The notes: generated from the sequence alone by a model not told the origin. DNA of 64,000 bases from G963678255 sp963678255 (GCA_963678255.2 CAXXTW010000001.1:1302001-1366000), one strand, 5' to 3'. Shown: positions 1 through 9,804, numbered from the stretch's first letter. Made by a program: numbers and translations.

Positions 1-1257
1 TAATTCCAAACCGCCTGCACCACCTTGTCCCCAGAAATCAACAATAGAAGCTTCAAATCCTTTTTCATGACAGAAATCTTTGATCAGATTTAATTCTTCA
101 TCTGTATCTGTTGAAAACTTATTGATCGCTACAATGGATTTCATACCAAACTTTTGGATGTTTTCCAAGTGTTTTCCTAAGTTTTCCAATCCTTTCTTAA
201 CTGCTTCAGGATTTGGAACAGTGATTTCTTTTAAACGTCCACCACCATGCATTTTAATAGCTCGAACGGTAGCAACCAAGACAACTGCGGAAGTGCAGAA
301 TTCACCATAACGACTGACAATATCAAAGAACTTTTCAGCACCTAAATCAAAGCCAAAACCTGCTTCGGTTACTACAAAGTCAGCAAGTCTCAGCGCTGTT
401 TTTGTTGCGATGATACTGTTGGCACCCTGAGCAATATTGGCAAAAGGACCTCCATGTACAAAGGCAGGAGTATGCTCAAGAGTTTGCACTAAGTTTGGTT
501 TCAGAGCATCTTTTAATAGAGCTGTGATTGCCCCTTCAAATTGCAGATCTTTTACCTGAACCAATTTTCCTTCATAAGTATAACCAATAGTGATCTTGCC
601 AATTTTTTCTTTTAGCTCATCAATAGTATTTGATAAACATAAGATGGCCATAATCTCAGACGCAGGTGTGATATCAAAGCCTTCTTCACGTGGAAAACCC
701 TGTTTATTACCACCCAAACCGATGACACAGTCTCTCAACATTCTGTCATTAACATCCAAGACTCTTTTCCAGAGGATTTGTCTGGGATCAAGATTGATGG
801 GATTGCCATGATAGACATAGTTATCAATCAAAGCAGCCAGGGTGTTATTGGCAGAAGTGATCGCATGAAAATCACCAGTAAAGTGAAGATTTATATCTTC
901 CATCGGTAAAACCTGAGAATAGCCACCACCTGCTGCGCCTCCCTTTATTCCAAAAACAGGGCCTAAAGAAGGCTCTCTGATGGCAACTATTGTCTTTTTG
1001 CCAATTCGATTTAAAGCCTGAGTTAATCCAATTGAAGTCGTGGTTTTTCCTTCACCTGCTGGGGTGGGTGTGATCGCTGAAACAAGAATAAGTTGCCCCA
1101 TGGGATTATCTTTGATGCGATCTAGTGTTTTATAAGATAACTTTGCTTTATATTTTCCAAACAACTCCAAATCATCATCTTTTAAACCAAGTTGACTGGC
1201 AATTTCAGTGATGGGTTGCATTTCGACAGAGCGAGCAATTTCTAAATCTGAGGGCAT
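1..1257 (-). CDS. fhs: Formate-tetrahydrofolate ligase, N-terminal 419 residues (cut by window edge)
   Basis: Cytoplasmic ATP-dependent ligase that makes 10-formyl-THF from formate and THF, feeding one-carbon metabolism. I translated the minus strand from an ATG at 1257-1255, preceded by a strong AGGAGGA ribosome site; the frame stays open to base 1. The nucleotide-binding loop TPAGEGKTTT lies at residues 65-74, followed by the family signatures GPVFGIKGGAAGGGYSQV and HFTGDFHAI. The family is usually about 556 residues, so about 137 C-terminal residues lie outside the window. It starts 12 bases after the stop of the rubrerythrin-like gene and is probably cotranscribed with it. Confidence 0.96.
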   Translation of the reverse strand, partial: MPSDLEIARSVEMQPITEIASQLGLKDDDLELFGKYKAKLSYKTLDRIKDNPMGQLILVSAITPTPAGEGKTTTSIGLTQALNRIGKKTIVAIREPSLGPVFGIKGGAAGGGYSQVLPMEDINLHFTGDFHAITSANNTLAALIDNYVYHGNPINLDPRQILWKRVLDVNDRMLRDCVIGLGGNKQGFPREEGFDITPASEIMAILCLSNTIDELKEKIGKITIGYTYEGKLVQVKDLQFEGAITALLKDALKPNLVQTLEHTPAFVHGGPFANIAQGANSIIATKTALRLADFVVTEAGFGFDLGAEKFFDIVSRYGEFCTSAVVLVATVRAIKMHGGGRLKEITVPNPEAVKKGLENLGKHLENIQKFGMKSIVAINKFSTDTDEELNLIKDFCHEKGFEASIVDFWGQGGAGGLEL

Positions 1258-1269
1258 CTTTTCCTCCTG

Positions 1270-1755
1270 TTAAAAATGTTTTAATTTATAATCGTTAAGC
1301 CTGAAAACATGAGAGATTTCTTCTTGAATGATCTCTTGAAGAAGAGTTTTTGATTTTTCGTTTTTAATATTATCTTTCACAGCATGAAAGAATAATAGAG
1401 TGTCTTTTTCAAAAATAATCGCATTATTTATAATAAACAGATCATTTTCAGCCTGAGTCAATAATCGGATGGCACTCTTTTCGTCAGAAAACATACGAGA
1501 GTCTGTAATCATCTTTATATAAGAAGAGATTAATTCCCAATCCTGAGTCATATCTAAATCATAAAGATCATAGTTATCTCTTAAACTCAGGAAATATTTT
1601 TCGTGTTTTTCTTCCTGATCCCGTAAAAATGTTAATAATTCTTTAGCATCTGCACTTAAAAAATCATTTTTCAAAGCTTGATTATAATAAGCATAACCGC
1701 TTTTTTCAATTTGAACTGCCATCTCGACGATTTCATTAGCAGAAAAGTTACTCAT
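1270..1755 (-). CDS. Rubrerythrin/ferritin-like diiron protein
   Basis: Small all-helical protein of 161 residues, probably a cytoplasmic four-helix-bundle diiron protein. The ligand set is visible in order: E17 followed by YAYY, E48-x-x-H51, E117 and E146-x-x-H149, matching the rubrerythrin core. There is no C-terminal rubredoxin CxxC pair, so it resembles stand-alone ferritin-like proteins of anaerobes that handle peroxide or iron. I chose the ATG at 1755-1753 because GGAGG lies 5 bases before it; an ATG four codons upstream overlaps that ribosome site. It is followed at once by fhs. The exact activity cannot be read from sequence. Confidence 0.8.
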   Translation of the reverse strand: MSNFSANEIVEMAVQIEKSGYAYYNQALKNDFLSADAKELLTFLRDQEEKHEKYFLSLRDNYDLYDLDMTQDWELISSYIKMITDSRMFSDEKSAIRLLTQAENDLFIINNAIIFEKDTLLFFHAVKDNIKNEKSKTLLQEIIQEEISHVFRLNDYKLKHF

Positions 1756-1951
1756 ATTATCCTCCATGGTTTAATTTTATGCTTTATAGATAGAGTAATC
1801 TGTTTTTATGAAAAGTCAAGTATAAAAGTTATATAAATAAAAGATAAACATGAGCGAGTCAGCATGAATGAGCTACACTCGCTCGATGAATGTTACATCA
1901 GATGATTGAGGATCAGTTTCATTTTTAGGGGAGGAATTAACTTTACCTCAA

Positions 1952-2136
1952 TCATTTTTTATACGAATTAGGAGGGCTTTCCAGATTTCCAGAGTGATCT
2001 TTTCAACTGATATGATATTCGTGTTTTGCTTCATTAAAGGGACTTTGTAATACTTTCTACCCACACAGGTGTTTCCATAGGAATGGTAGTAATAAACTAT
2101 TCCGTCTTTTTCTCTACCTTTTAAATATTTGGCCTT
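1952..2136 (-). pseudogene. Decayed small ORF, copy 1 of a repeated coding element
   Basis: On the minus strand a 61-codon open stretch follows an in-frame TAA at 2139-2137 and ends at TGA 1954-1952. Upstream of that stop the same frame continues to an ATG at 2160 (MRVIMDW, then stop). Its core YGNTCVGRKYYKVPLMKQN followed by TNIISVEKITLEIWKAL is closely matched by the plus-strand segment at 53171-53404, so it was once translated or is part of a repeated element. I do not recognise the family. The premature stop suggests decay, though a start inside the open stretch cannot be excluded. Confidence 0.45.
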
Positions 2137-2372
2137 TTACCAATCCATAATTACTCGCATAATACCCTCACAATTGAGTCTCTCTATACTATATAACAAT
2201 CGAGATGTCATTTTGTGTCAGTTTTTTTTATTTATTTTTAGTGCATGTAGCACCAAGGAACGAAGGAATTAGGAACGAGTTTGGAAGGAGTTAGCAGGGA
2301 TGTCGAGTTAAATGTGGGAAGATAACAAGAAAGATTTATGTTTATTTGTGAAGAGTGAAACTGTTTTGAAAG

Positions 2373-2398
2373 TCAAAGGTGGGATTTCCCACCTTTGA
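2373..2398 (-). terminator. Hairpin downstream of the STAS-like gene
   Basis: Perfect 11-bp inverted repeat TCAAAGGTGGG / CCCACCTTTGA with a 4-base loop, 16 bases after the stop of the gene at 2414-2809. The following T-tract is poor, so it may stabilise the 3' end rather than act as a strong intrinsic terminator. Confidence 0.5.
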
Positions 2399-2413
2399 AT
2401 AAAATCTGATTAT

Positions 2414-2809
2414 TTATAGTCCAACACCATCAGTTAACCATTTGTCTGCTTTTTTCTGATAGTCTGCTTCTTCCACAGAAATATATCTTTCAGTATTATA
2501 TATCCCTGTTTCTTGAGCCAATCTTTTCATTTGTAAAGAAATCATTGTTTTTGCTACAATAACAACTGATCTTTTCATCCCTTTGTTTAAATAATCTTTT
2601 TGCCCATCTTTAAGAGCCTTTTGAGCTTCTTCATTTAATAAACCTAATTCTGTCATGTTAACTTTTACATAAAATGGAGCTTTAACGCCATTTAAGAAAG
2701 TTTTTGATTCAGTGTGCCATTTTTTCATTTCATCAGGGCTTACTGCTCCTGAGAAATTGATTTCCACTAAATCATTTTCACCAAGCTTGCTTTTTTTTAA
2801 AGAATACAT
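2414..2809 (-). CDS. STAS/SpoIIAA-like domain protein
   Basis: A 131-residue soluble protein with alternating strands and helices: LVEINFSGAVSPDEMKKW, then PFYVKVNMTELGLL, then RSVVIVAKTMISLQMKRLAQE, ending in an acidic ADKWLTDGV helix. The layout recalls STAS or SpoIIAA-like folds, which bind partner proteins or lipids, but no phosphorylatable serine motif is clear and the family call is by pattern only. It has a good GGAGG ribosome site before ATG 2809, stands alone, and is followed by a strong hairpin. Function unknown. Confidence 0.7.
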   Translation of the reverse strand: MYSLKKSKLGENDLVEINFSGAVSPDEMKKWHTESKTFLNGVKAPFYVKVNMTELGLLNEEAQKALKDGQKDYLNKGMKRSVVIVAKTMISLQMKRLAQETGIYNTERYISVEEADYQKKADKWLTDGVGL

Positions 2810-3147
2810 TTTCCCTCCAGATTTTTAATTCCTTTCTTTTATAATCCACACACAGAGATATAATAAAGAGATTATTGATAAAAAAAAGAATTAAATTCAT
2901 TTCTAATGCTTTTTCTTAATTATATTGAAATTTTGGGCAATAATGAACATTAGAGAGTAAAGAATTGACATGGTTTGTAGGGAAAGAGTGCTTTTACATT
3001 TATCTTTTTTAAAAATAAGGTTTTTTAAAACAGTCTCAACATTGTGATAAAAGAAGAGGTATAATGGTAGAAATCTTGTTTTTTTGTTAAATTAATGATC
3101 AACTAAAACTAGGTGCCGGGATTGTTCCGACACCTATAAAGAGATAT
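2810..3147. other. 338-bp intergenic stretch
   Basis: AT-rich spacer between two minus-strand genes. It contains A/T-rich -10-like sequences just upstream of the STAS-like gene and the hairpin at 3111-3135 after the HExxH gene. No coding signal seen. Confidence 0.5.
3111..3135 (-). terminator. Probable terminator of the PNGase operon
   Basis: Read on the minus strand, AGGTGTCGG pairs with CCGGCACCT (9 bp, one G-U) across a 7-base loop, then runs into AGTTTTAG. It lies 13 bases after the stop of the HExxH gene. Confidence 0.55.
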
Positions 3148-4074
3148 TTAAAACAGTTTGATTAGTTCAGGATAAAAGTCTCTGATGTTTTTGAATTTAT
3201 CATCAGATTCATAGAGAGCAAGTAATTCTGTGGTTTCCTGTGATTTTGGGGCTCTATTTCTTTTACCATTTTCATATACTATAGGGAGATCATTTTCTGT
3301 AATTAAACCATTTAGCAGACTGAGACGATTGGTTATTCCCCAAATAATACTTTCATTAATATCGCAGTAGTATTGTACTTCAAAATCAATGTTATTATCT
3401 TCAAAATGTTCATCTGTCAACGGATTGATGATGGGATGTGATAACTCATGCCATACCCCATTAAAAATACTTCTGTCAAATTCATTTCTTTGTTGTGCCA
3501 TTTCTAAAAGAAATCGGCTTAATTGGCAGACAATAATACTTCTGGTTTCCAGAGACATAAAACCTCTGCGAAACAAGGATAAAATAATATTAAAGGGTTT
3601 TGTGGTTACACCAAGATAGTTGTCAAGTATCTGAATCAGGGGTCTTTCATTTAAGACTTTTTCAAGATCATCGATTAATGGTTTATAAACCTGATATTCT
3701 TGCTTTATAAAAGCTTCAAATCCTGATTGATCATATAAAGTTTTTAACTCTGAGATATAATCGAGCGTTTCTTCAAGTGAGATTTCGTAATTTTCAGTAA
3801 AAAGAGATAAGTAGTCTTTGTAATCAGGAAACTTAAAATCCTCATTCAAAAACATAACCGTGTGAACCATTCCTAACCAACAGAAGTTTTTGTCCCACAT
3901 TTCGGGCATTTTTAAAACAAGAGGATGGTCTTTTAAATGAGAAAAATTATTGTTAATTCTTTCATTAAACTCGTTATTTTCTGTAACGATAAAACGGGAT
4001 TCATTAATCTCTGATAGATAAACTATCATTAAAATAAATTCAAGTATTGGATTGATTTTAACTTTGATACTCAT
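3148..4074 (-). CDS. HExxH-motif protein (DUF4932-like putative metallopeptidase)
   Basis: A 308-residue protein with the zinc-peptidase-like motif HELSH in GVWHELSHPIINPLTD near residue 209; the following Pro and NPLTD resemble the DUF4932 family, in which HExxH is followed by a conserved Asn/Pro segment. There is no clear signal peptide; the hydrophobic N-terminus (ILEFILMIVYL) is more likely part of the fold. Its ATG lies 2 bases after the stop of the glycosyltransferase gene, so the two are translationally linked in one operon with the PNGase gene. The motif shows potential zinc binding; proteolysis and substrate are inference. Confidence 0.72.
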   Translation of the reverse strand: MSIKVKINPILEFILMIVYLSEINESRFIVTENNEFNERINNNFSHLKDHPLVLKMPEMWDKNFCWLGMVHTVMFLNEDFKFPDYKDYLSLFTENYEISLEETLDYISELKTLYDQSGFEAFIKQEYQVYKPLIDDLEKVLNERPLIQILDNYLGVTTKPFNIILSLFRRGFMSLETRSIIVCQLSRFLLEMAQQRNEFDRSIFNGVWHELSHPIINPLTDEHFEDNNIDFEVQYYCDINESIIWGITNRLSLLNGLITENDLPIVYENGKRNRAPKSQETTELLALYESDDKFKNIRDFYPELIKLF

Positions 4075-4076
4075 GA

Positions 4077-5792
4077 TTATTTCAAGATTCCTTTACATAT
4101 ATCTTCCCATTCCAAATAACTGGTCTCTCTTTGGCAAATATTAAAGAGTTTTTCACGTTCTTTATCAGTTTTAGGAATCTTTTTGAAGATTTGTTTTACT
4201 TCTCGTTTGATTATCTGTTTTTCAATAATACTTCTCTGATCGCTTGTTAGAGTTGCCCAAGGATATTCTTTTTTAAGATTTTCAGCAAAGTCAATGATAT
4301 GGAAAGCTTTTATATTTTCATTTTTCCAACCCTTTTCTAATAAAAATGCACATCCACATGCTCGACTTACGACAGCAATTCCACCATAAGGCACGGTTTC
4401 GATCTGTGCAATTCCAAAAGGTTCATAAATTGACATACCAAGTTCCATATCAGAAGCAATTCTCAAGTCTGAGAAGTTAGTCTCATCGGGGAATCGATTT
4501 CCTAATTGAGATTTTTCAAACCCATATTGATTCAGGAATATTCCTTTTATAGCCTTTGATTTTGCATTAAAGTAATGTAAAGACCAGAATACATCATTTT
4601 CATATCCAACTAAATCAGGCCAGTTTTCTTTATGCCAAACAGGCCAACCATAGTCTTTTTCCATATTTAGAATATCATTTGAGGGTCTTCCTGTTCCTAT
4701 TAATGAGGAAAGTAAAATAAAGAAACCCTTGATTTTTTTTTCTGCAAAGATATTATCCAACTCTTCTAACAAGCTGATGTCTCTCCAAAGTCCTTTACTA
4801 ATAACTAATCTTGAGACGTGAGTCATGATAACATCTGGTGTGAAGTTAAACAGATTTTCGCAATAGGTTTGTAGTTTTTTTCTGCTTTCTTGTTTTTGTT
4901 CATAGGAGATCTTTCGAATAGGGATGCCATTATAACAGATGTTGATGATACTATTATCAGTAGCAGGGTTTAAATACAAATATTCTGATTTAACCCAATC
5001 ACCAACTGCTAAAATTTCATCGAATAAAGAAGCTAGTTTTACTAATTCATTTCTGGAAAAATGAGCATAACTGCCAAACCGTTCTTCCAATTTAATCTCA
5101 TATTCTTTGTCATTTTTAAGTAAGTGATAGAAGCTGATGTCATGTCCTGTTAACTTCTCTGTAACCATTCTTGCTGTAGAGACTTCATGTGCATAAAAGA
5201 TTATTCTTTCATGTTCTGTTTTATCCATAAGAATGTTTAAACAAGTTGCTACGCCCATATATTCATGAGAATAATAATCGATTGTATCTGAATCTTGAAA
5301 AAATATATTAACAAGAGAGCGGATAGGGATGGCAATCCTCAAGTATTGTTCAAAATCCCAATCTTGTTCAAATTTTTCGCAGCTGAAGCGGAAGTTTTCC
5401 CAAAGCCTGAATTTGAAAGTATCTAATAAATCTTTCCTAATGTTTTTTATTCCCAATAGAATAATGTCCACAAAGGCTTTCTTTTGAGGGTCAATGTCGT
5501 CAAAAATCTCTTTTTGCCCATAAATCACATCAATATGATAGAGATCCACAATGTCTTGAAGTTTCTGATCATAAATTGATTGTTTGATTCCATCAAGTGA
5601 AGAAAACAAGACTTTTGAATTTGGTCCCAAGCGATCGGTGATTCCTACCTTATCTTGAAATAAGGGTCCAAAGAAAAAGGTTTTATGATAAAAATTCTGA
5701 TAAATATTGGTTGTACATAATCCGGATAAAACAGCACCGATTCCACCGATTTTTTGAGCTGCTTCATGTGTTATATGGATAGCACCTTTCAT
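4077..5792 (-). CDS. Glycogen/starch-synthase-like GT-B glycosyltransferase
   Basis: A 571-residue cytoplasmic enzyme with a GT-B layout. The N-terminal KIGGIGAVLSG (residues 14-24) corresponds to the K-x-G-G-L nucleotide-sugar loop of glycogen synthases, and the C-terminal SIYEPFGIAQIETVPYGG carries the E-x7-E sugar-nucleotide motif of retaining GT-B enzymes. Length exceeds bacterial GlgA (about 480) with additions in the middle. It starts 15 bases after the PNGase stop with AAGGAG before ATG, and is followed at 2 bases by the HExxH gene. Donor and acceptor are unknown; making glycogen is only one possibility. Confidence 0.82.
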   Translation of the reverse strand: MKGAIHITHEAAQKIGGIGAVLSGLCTTNIYQNFYHKTFFFGPLFQDKVGITDRLGPNSKVLFSSLDGIKQSIYDQKLQDIVDLYHIDVIYGQKEIFDDIDPQKKAFVDIILLGIKNIRKDLLDTFKFRLWENFRFSCEKFEQDWDFEQYLRIAIPIRSLVNIFFQDSDTIDYYSHEYMGVATCLNILMDKTEHERIIFYAHEVSTARMVTEKLTGHDISFYHLLKNDKEYEIKLEERFGSYAHFSRNELVKLASLFDEILAVGDWVKSEYLYLNPATDNSIINICYNGIPIRKISYEQKQESRKKLQTYCENLFNFTPDVIMTHVSRLVISKGLWRDISLLEELDNIFAEKKIKGFFILLSSLIGTGRPSNDILNMEKDYGWPVWHKENWPDLVGYENDVFWSLHYFNAKSKAIKGIFLNQYGFEKSQLGNRFPDETNFSDLRIASDMELGMSIYEPFGIAQIETVPYGGIAVVSRACGCAFLLEKGWKNENIKAFHIIDFAENLKKEYPWATLTSDQRSIIEKQIIKREVKQIFKKIPKTDKEREKLFNICQRETSYLEWEDICKGILK

Positions 5793-5807
5793 GATTACTC
5801 CTTAAAA

Positions 5808-7040
5808 TTAATATTCTCCGATTAAAACTGCTGAGACTAACCAACAATTAAATCGGGTTTCTTCTTTTCCATCAATTGTTTCTTTATAGGTAGGATTTGC
5901 TTTAGGAATACTGAATCGAAAAACAGATAATGGATCTTTTTTGTTGAAATAAATGTCATTGAGTTTTATCTTATAGGGTTTTGAGTCTGAGCCAGGAGCC
6001 CATCCTGACCTGGCGTAATCAGATGAAGCGATTCTTTCATTAATTAATTTTCCGTGATAAGTTAAGGTATCACTCCAAACGCCTGCTGTTGGATTAAAAT
6101 GCCGATAAGCATGGCAATCTGTTTTCCATGGTGAGACAGAGAATATTTGCTGATTATTAAGATAGATTAGGTTTTCTTTCGTATTAAACTCATCTCCGGT
6201 CGTATAACCCCCATGCCCAGTACTTATATAATTAATATGCAGGCTTTTAACTTTTAAAGGAATGGTAACACTCGTTTCAATATCGTGTCTGGCGAATAAG
6301 TCAGGAATGTTTTGAGCATGGTAGTTAACCGTGTTTAATAAGGGGTATATCCATAATTTTTGTTTTTTATCCCCTTTAATCTGACTTTCTTTAACTCTGA
6401 TGTCCGCAGAGACTAGATAACCACCCTTGTTCCAGGTATCGACAAAAAACCCTAAATAAAATTCACCTTCTAGCAGGGGAAGATAATCTGTAACATCTGT
6501 TTGCCAGACAACACTATCTGCCCAAGAATGAACATAGATAGGTTTTAATTCTTTTACCTGCTCATAGTTATTGAAATACCCGACTCCAAATGGGGTAAAA
6601 AAACGCATGATTTCTATAGGTGGTAGGTAATCTTTTGCAGGAATAATGCCGTCAAAATCTTCTGTATCTATTGGGAATTTTGGGAGAGTGTTTTTACCCT
6701 GAGAGACATTAATCATATTAATAACACTTTCTTTTGGAATAATAAAACATGATCCTGTTTTATCCCATGAATCACCATTGGATTTTAAACTGATAGTCAG
6801 AGTTAATTCGGTAAATTTCTTTGTGATGGGTAAAGACACCTTTTTTATAATAATCCTTCCATGATCTATAATGGTAGTTTCTTCATCTTTAATGATTGGG
6901 TTGGTATTTACGCTGTCAGGTTTAAAATAGAAGTTTTCATTATTCAAGATTTGATAATCATTTTCAATAAAGCGGTCATTTGATAGTGAAAATAGATTTG
7001 ATAATCCTAATACAATATATACAATAATCAGTTTTTTCAT
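5808..7040 (-). CDS. Secreted PNGase F-type peptide-N-glycosidase
   Basis: Amidase that would cleave the Asn-GlcNAc bond and release whole N-glycans from glycoproteins. The 410-residue protein starts at the ATG at 7040 (AAAGGAGA just upstream); a longer ATG frame to 7088 lacks a ribosome site. A signal peptide (residues 1-18) is followed by the two jelly-roll domains. By eye, D93 in SWDKTGS aligns with catalytic D60 of PNGase F, D201 in FFVDTW with E118, and E284 in TTGDEF with E206; the second domain keeps TGHGGYTTGDEF, HFNPTAGVW and DYARSGWAPGSD. The Glu-to-Asp change at the second position is notable. First gene of a three-gene operon. Confidence 0.86.
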   Translation of the reverse strand: MKKLIIVYIVLGLSNLFSLSNDRFIENDYQILNNENFYFKPDSVNTNPIIKDEETTIIDHGRIIIKKVSLPITKKFTELTLTISLKSNGDSWDKTGSCFIIPKESVINMINVSQGKNTLPKFPIDTEDFDGIIPAKDYLPPIEIMRFFTPFGVGYFNNYEQVKELKPIYVHSWADSVVWQTDVTDYLPLLEGEFYLGFFVDTWNKGGYLVSADIRVKESQIKGDKKQKLWIYPLLNTVNYHAQNIPDLFARHDIETSVTIPLKVKSLHINYISTGHGGYTTGDEFNTKENLIYLNNQQIFSVSPWKTDCHAYRHFNPTAGVWSDTLTYHGKLINERIASSDYARSGWAPGSDSKPYKIKLNDIYFNKKDPLSVFRFSIPKANPTYKETIDGKEETRFNCWLVSAVLIGEY

Positions 7041-7060
7041 ATGAATCTCCTTTATTAGAT

Positions 7061-7088
7061 ATGTTATCAACAAAAAGTTATTAGTCAA
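7061..7088 (-). promoter_or_regulatory. Candidate promoter of the PNGase operon
   Basis: Minus strand TTGACT (7088-7083), 16-base spacer, TAACAT (7066-7061), about 20 bases before the chosen start codon. It is divergent from the candidate promoter at 7119. Confidence 0.4.
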
Positions 7089-7118
7089 GAACTTTAACTT
7101 TAAAAGTTGATTTTATTC

Positions 7119-7145
7119 TTGACAGCTAACAAATATGTGTAATAA
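7119..7145 (+). promoter_or_regulatory. Candidate promoter of the small secreted peptide
   Basis: TTGACA at 7119-7124 and TAATAA at 7140-7145 with a short 15-base spacer; a TGTG element precedes the -10 box. Confidence 0.4.
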
Positions 7146-7169
7146 ACTTGAAATAAGGAGGAAATAAAT

Positions 7170-7370
7170 ATGAAAAAGTTAGTATTGTTACTGATAGGTG
7201 TTATTTTGTTGCAAATCCCATTATTTGCTAATCAAGATATCACAGTTTATCAAACTATGAGTTACCAGGAGTTTCTGACTCATATTAAGAGTGCAGAAGT
7301 TATCGGAGATAAAGATGGGGTAATCATTGTGGAAATTGATGGAGTTATATACTGTGTAATTGTTGATTAG
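7170..7370 (+). CDS. Small secreted protein of unknown function
   Basis: A 66-residue product with a clear signal peptide (MKKLVLLLIGVILLQIPLFA) leaving a mature peptide of about 46 residues with repeated acidic/hydrophobic strands (EVIGDKDGVIIVEIDGVIYCVIVD). It has a strong AAGGAGGAA ribosome site, a candidate promoter and an intrinsic terminator, so it looks like a real monocistronic gene. One cysteine remains in the mature part. I do not recognise it; the neighbouring divergent operon encodes a secreted N-glycanase but no functional link is shown. Confidence 0.7.
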   Translation: MKKLVLLLIGVILLQIPLFANQDITVYQTMSYQEFLTHIKSAEVIGDKDGVIIVEIDGVIYCVIVD

Positions 7371-7379
7371 TAATAAACG

Positions 7380-7423
7380 CAGGTCTTTTTTACATGAATT
7401 GGAGGAAAGACCTGTTTTTTTTT
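7380..7423 (+). terminator. Intrinsic terminator
   Basis: CAGGTCTTT (7380-7388) pairs with AAAGACCTG (7406-7414) and is followed by nine T residues. Confidence 0.8.
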
Positions 7424-7662
7424 ATACATTTCTTAATATTAATAAAATTGTTGAGTATGATTTTAGAATCTATTGATGTAAAGAGGTCAGAATTATTACC
7501 GTTTTTTATAAGAATTTAAACGAAGTATTATTTATAACATAGTTTTAAAAAACTGTTTTATAACTGAGTATAAAAAAAATATTTGAATTAATAACTACAA
7601 GATTATTAGTATGATATCGTATGATAATGCCGTTATAAAAGGGAAGTTGAAAAAAATAAGTA

Positions 7663-7690
7663 TTGACAAAAAAAATGGGATGAGTAGTTT
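7663..7690 (+). promoter_or_regulatory. Candidate rRNA promoter P1
   Basis: TTGACA at 7663-7668 followed after 16 bases by TAGTTT (7685-7690). The -35 box is perfect; the -10 is weak. Confidence 0.35.
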
Positions 7691-7781
7691 TTGCTTTATC
7701 AGTGAAAGCTGAGATCTGAAAAGAAAACAGAGAGTGAGTCAGACCGAAAAGAGGGAATCTGAAAAAAGATTAAAAATAATC

Positions 7782-7810
7782 TTGACAGTAAAACCTTGAT
7801 TTGATTTGAT
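7782..7810 (+). promoter_or_regulatory. Candidate rRNA promoter P2
   Basis: TTGACA at 7782-7787, 17-base spacer, TTTGAT at 7805-7810, about 90 bases upstream of the mature 16S. Confidence 0.4.
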
Positions 7811-7816
7811 GCACGA

Positions 7817-7847
7817 ACGCGTCTCAAAAACGCGTGATCTTTTAAAG
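7817..7847 (+). promoter_or_regulatory. boxB/boxA-like antitermination leader
   Basis: A small hairpin (ACGCGT 7817-7822 / ACGCGT 7830-7835) followed directly by TGATCTTTTAAAG, which resembles the rRNA boxA consensus TGCTCTTTAACA. Order and position suit Nus-factor antitermination of rRNA transcription; this is inference from pattern. Confidence 0.4.
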
Positions 7848-7859
7848 AATAATAGAAGT

Positions 7860-7871
7860 GAAGCAAGTGTC
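7860..7871 (+). other. 16S pre-rRNA processing stem, 5' half
   Basis: GAAGCAAGTGTC is the exact reverse complement of GACACTTGCTTC at 9543-9554, forming a 12-bp stem around the 16S, the expected RNase III substrate. Confidence 0.75.
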
Positions 7872-7899
7872 CAGTCGAGATAAAAATTTGAGAAAAGTG

Positions 7900-9447
<1,548 letters not shown>

Positions 9448-9542
9448 TTAAGGTGTTAAGACTGTACATATGAGTTACAGCACAAAATTCTAACGACAAT
9501 GGATTTGAATAATTCTTGTCACAATCAAAAAATAATCACTGC

Positions 9543-9554
9543 GACACTTGCTTC
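9543..9554 (+). other. 16S pre-rRNA processing stem, 3' half
   Basis: GACACTTGCTTC pairs perfectly with 7860-7871. Confidence 0.75.
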
Positions 9555-9578
9555 TTTATAAACTTTAAAAAAAAATGT

Positions 9579-9655
9579 GGGCTAGTAGCTCAGTCGGTTA
9601 GAGCACTGCTCTGATAAGGCAGGGGTCGATAGTTCGAGTCTATCCTGGCCCACCA
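9579..9655 (+). tRNA. tRNA-Ile (anticodon GAT)
   Basis: 77 bases with encoded CCA. The acceptor stem GGGCTAG pairs with CTGGCCC (one G-U); the anticodon GAT is at 9613-9615 in the loop CTGATAA. It sits in the 16S-23S spacer as in many rRNA operons. Confidence 0.97.
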
Positions 9656-9667
9656 TTTTTTTTTTAT

Positions 9668-9743
9668 GGGGGATTAGCTTAGCTGGGAGAGCGCTGCCCT
9701 TGCAAGGCAGAGGTCATCGGTTCGAATCCGATATCCTCCACCA
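9668..9743 (+). tRNA. tRNA-Ala (anticodon TGC)
   Basis: 76 bases with encoded CCA. The acceptor stem GGGGGAT pairs with ATCCTCC; the anticodon TGC is at 9701-9703. Thirteen bases after tRNA-Ile. Confidence 0.97.
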
Positions 9744-9790
9744 ATTTTTTAGTTTATTACAAAAAAAAGATCTAAACAGACGAATAGAAG

Positions 9791-9804
9791 TGGACAGAGT
9801 ATAA
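9791..9804 (+). other. 23S pre-rRNA processing stem, 5' half
   Basis: TGGACAGAGTATAA is the exact reverse complement of TTATACTCTGTCCA at 12711-12724 (14 bp), enclosing the 23S rRNA. Confidence 0.75.

Larger units (their letters stand above)
1756..2413. other. 658-bp intergenic stretch with decayed ORF and inverted repeats
   Basis: No intact gene seen. It holds an 8-bp inverted repeat (GAGCGAGT 1852-1859 / ACTCGCTC 1877-1884), the decayed minus-strand ORF at 1952-2136, a purine-rich segment with AAGGAACGAAGGAATTAGG near 2257 and a strong hairpin at 2373-2398. Confidence 0.6.
7424..7899. other. rRNA operon leader and promoter region
   Basis: About 475 bases with no credible ORF. It carries two TTGACA boxes (7663 and 7782), a small hairpin, a boxA-like sequence and the 5' half of the 16S processing stem. 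Confidence 0.6.

Noticed and set aside
80..811. Plus-strand ORFs at 80-310 and 590-811
   Set aside because: Antisense shadows of fhs.
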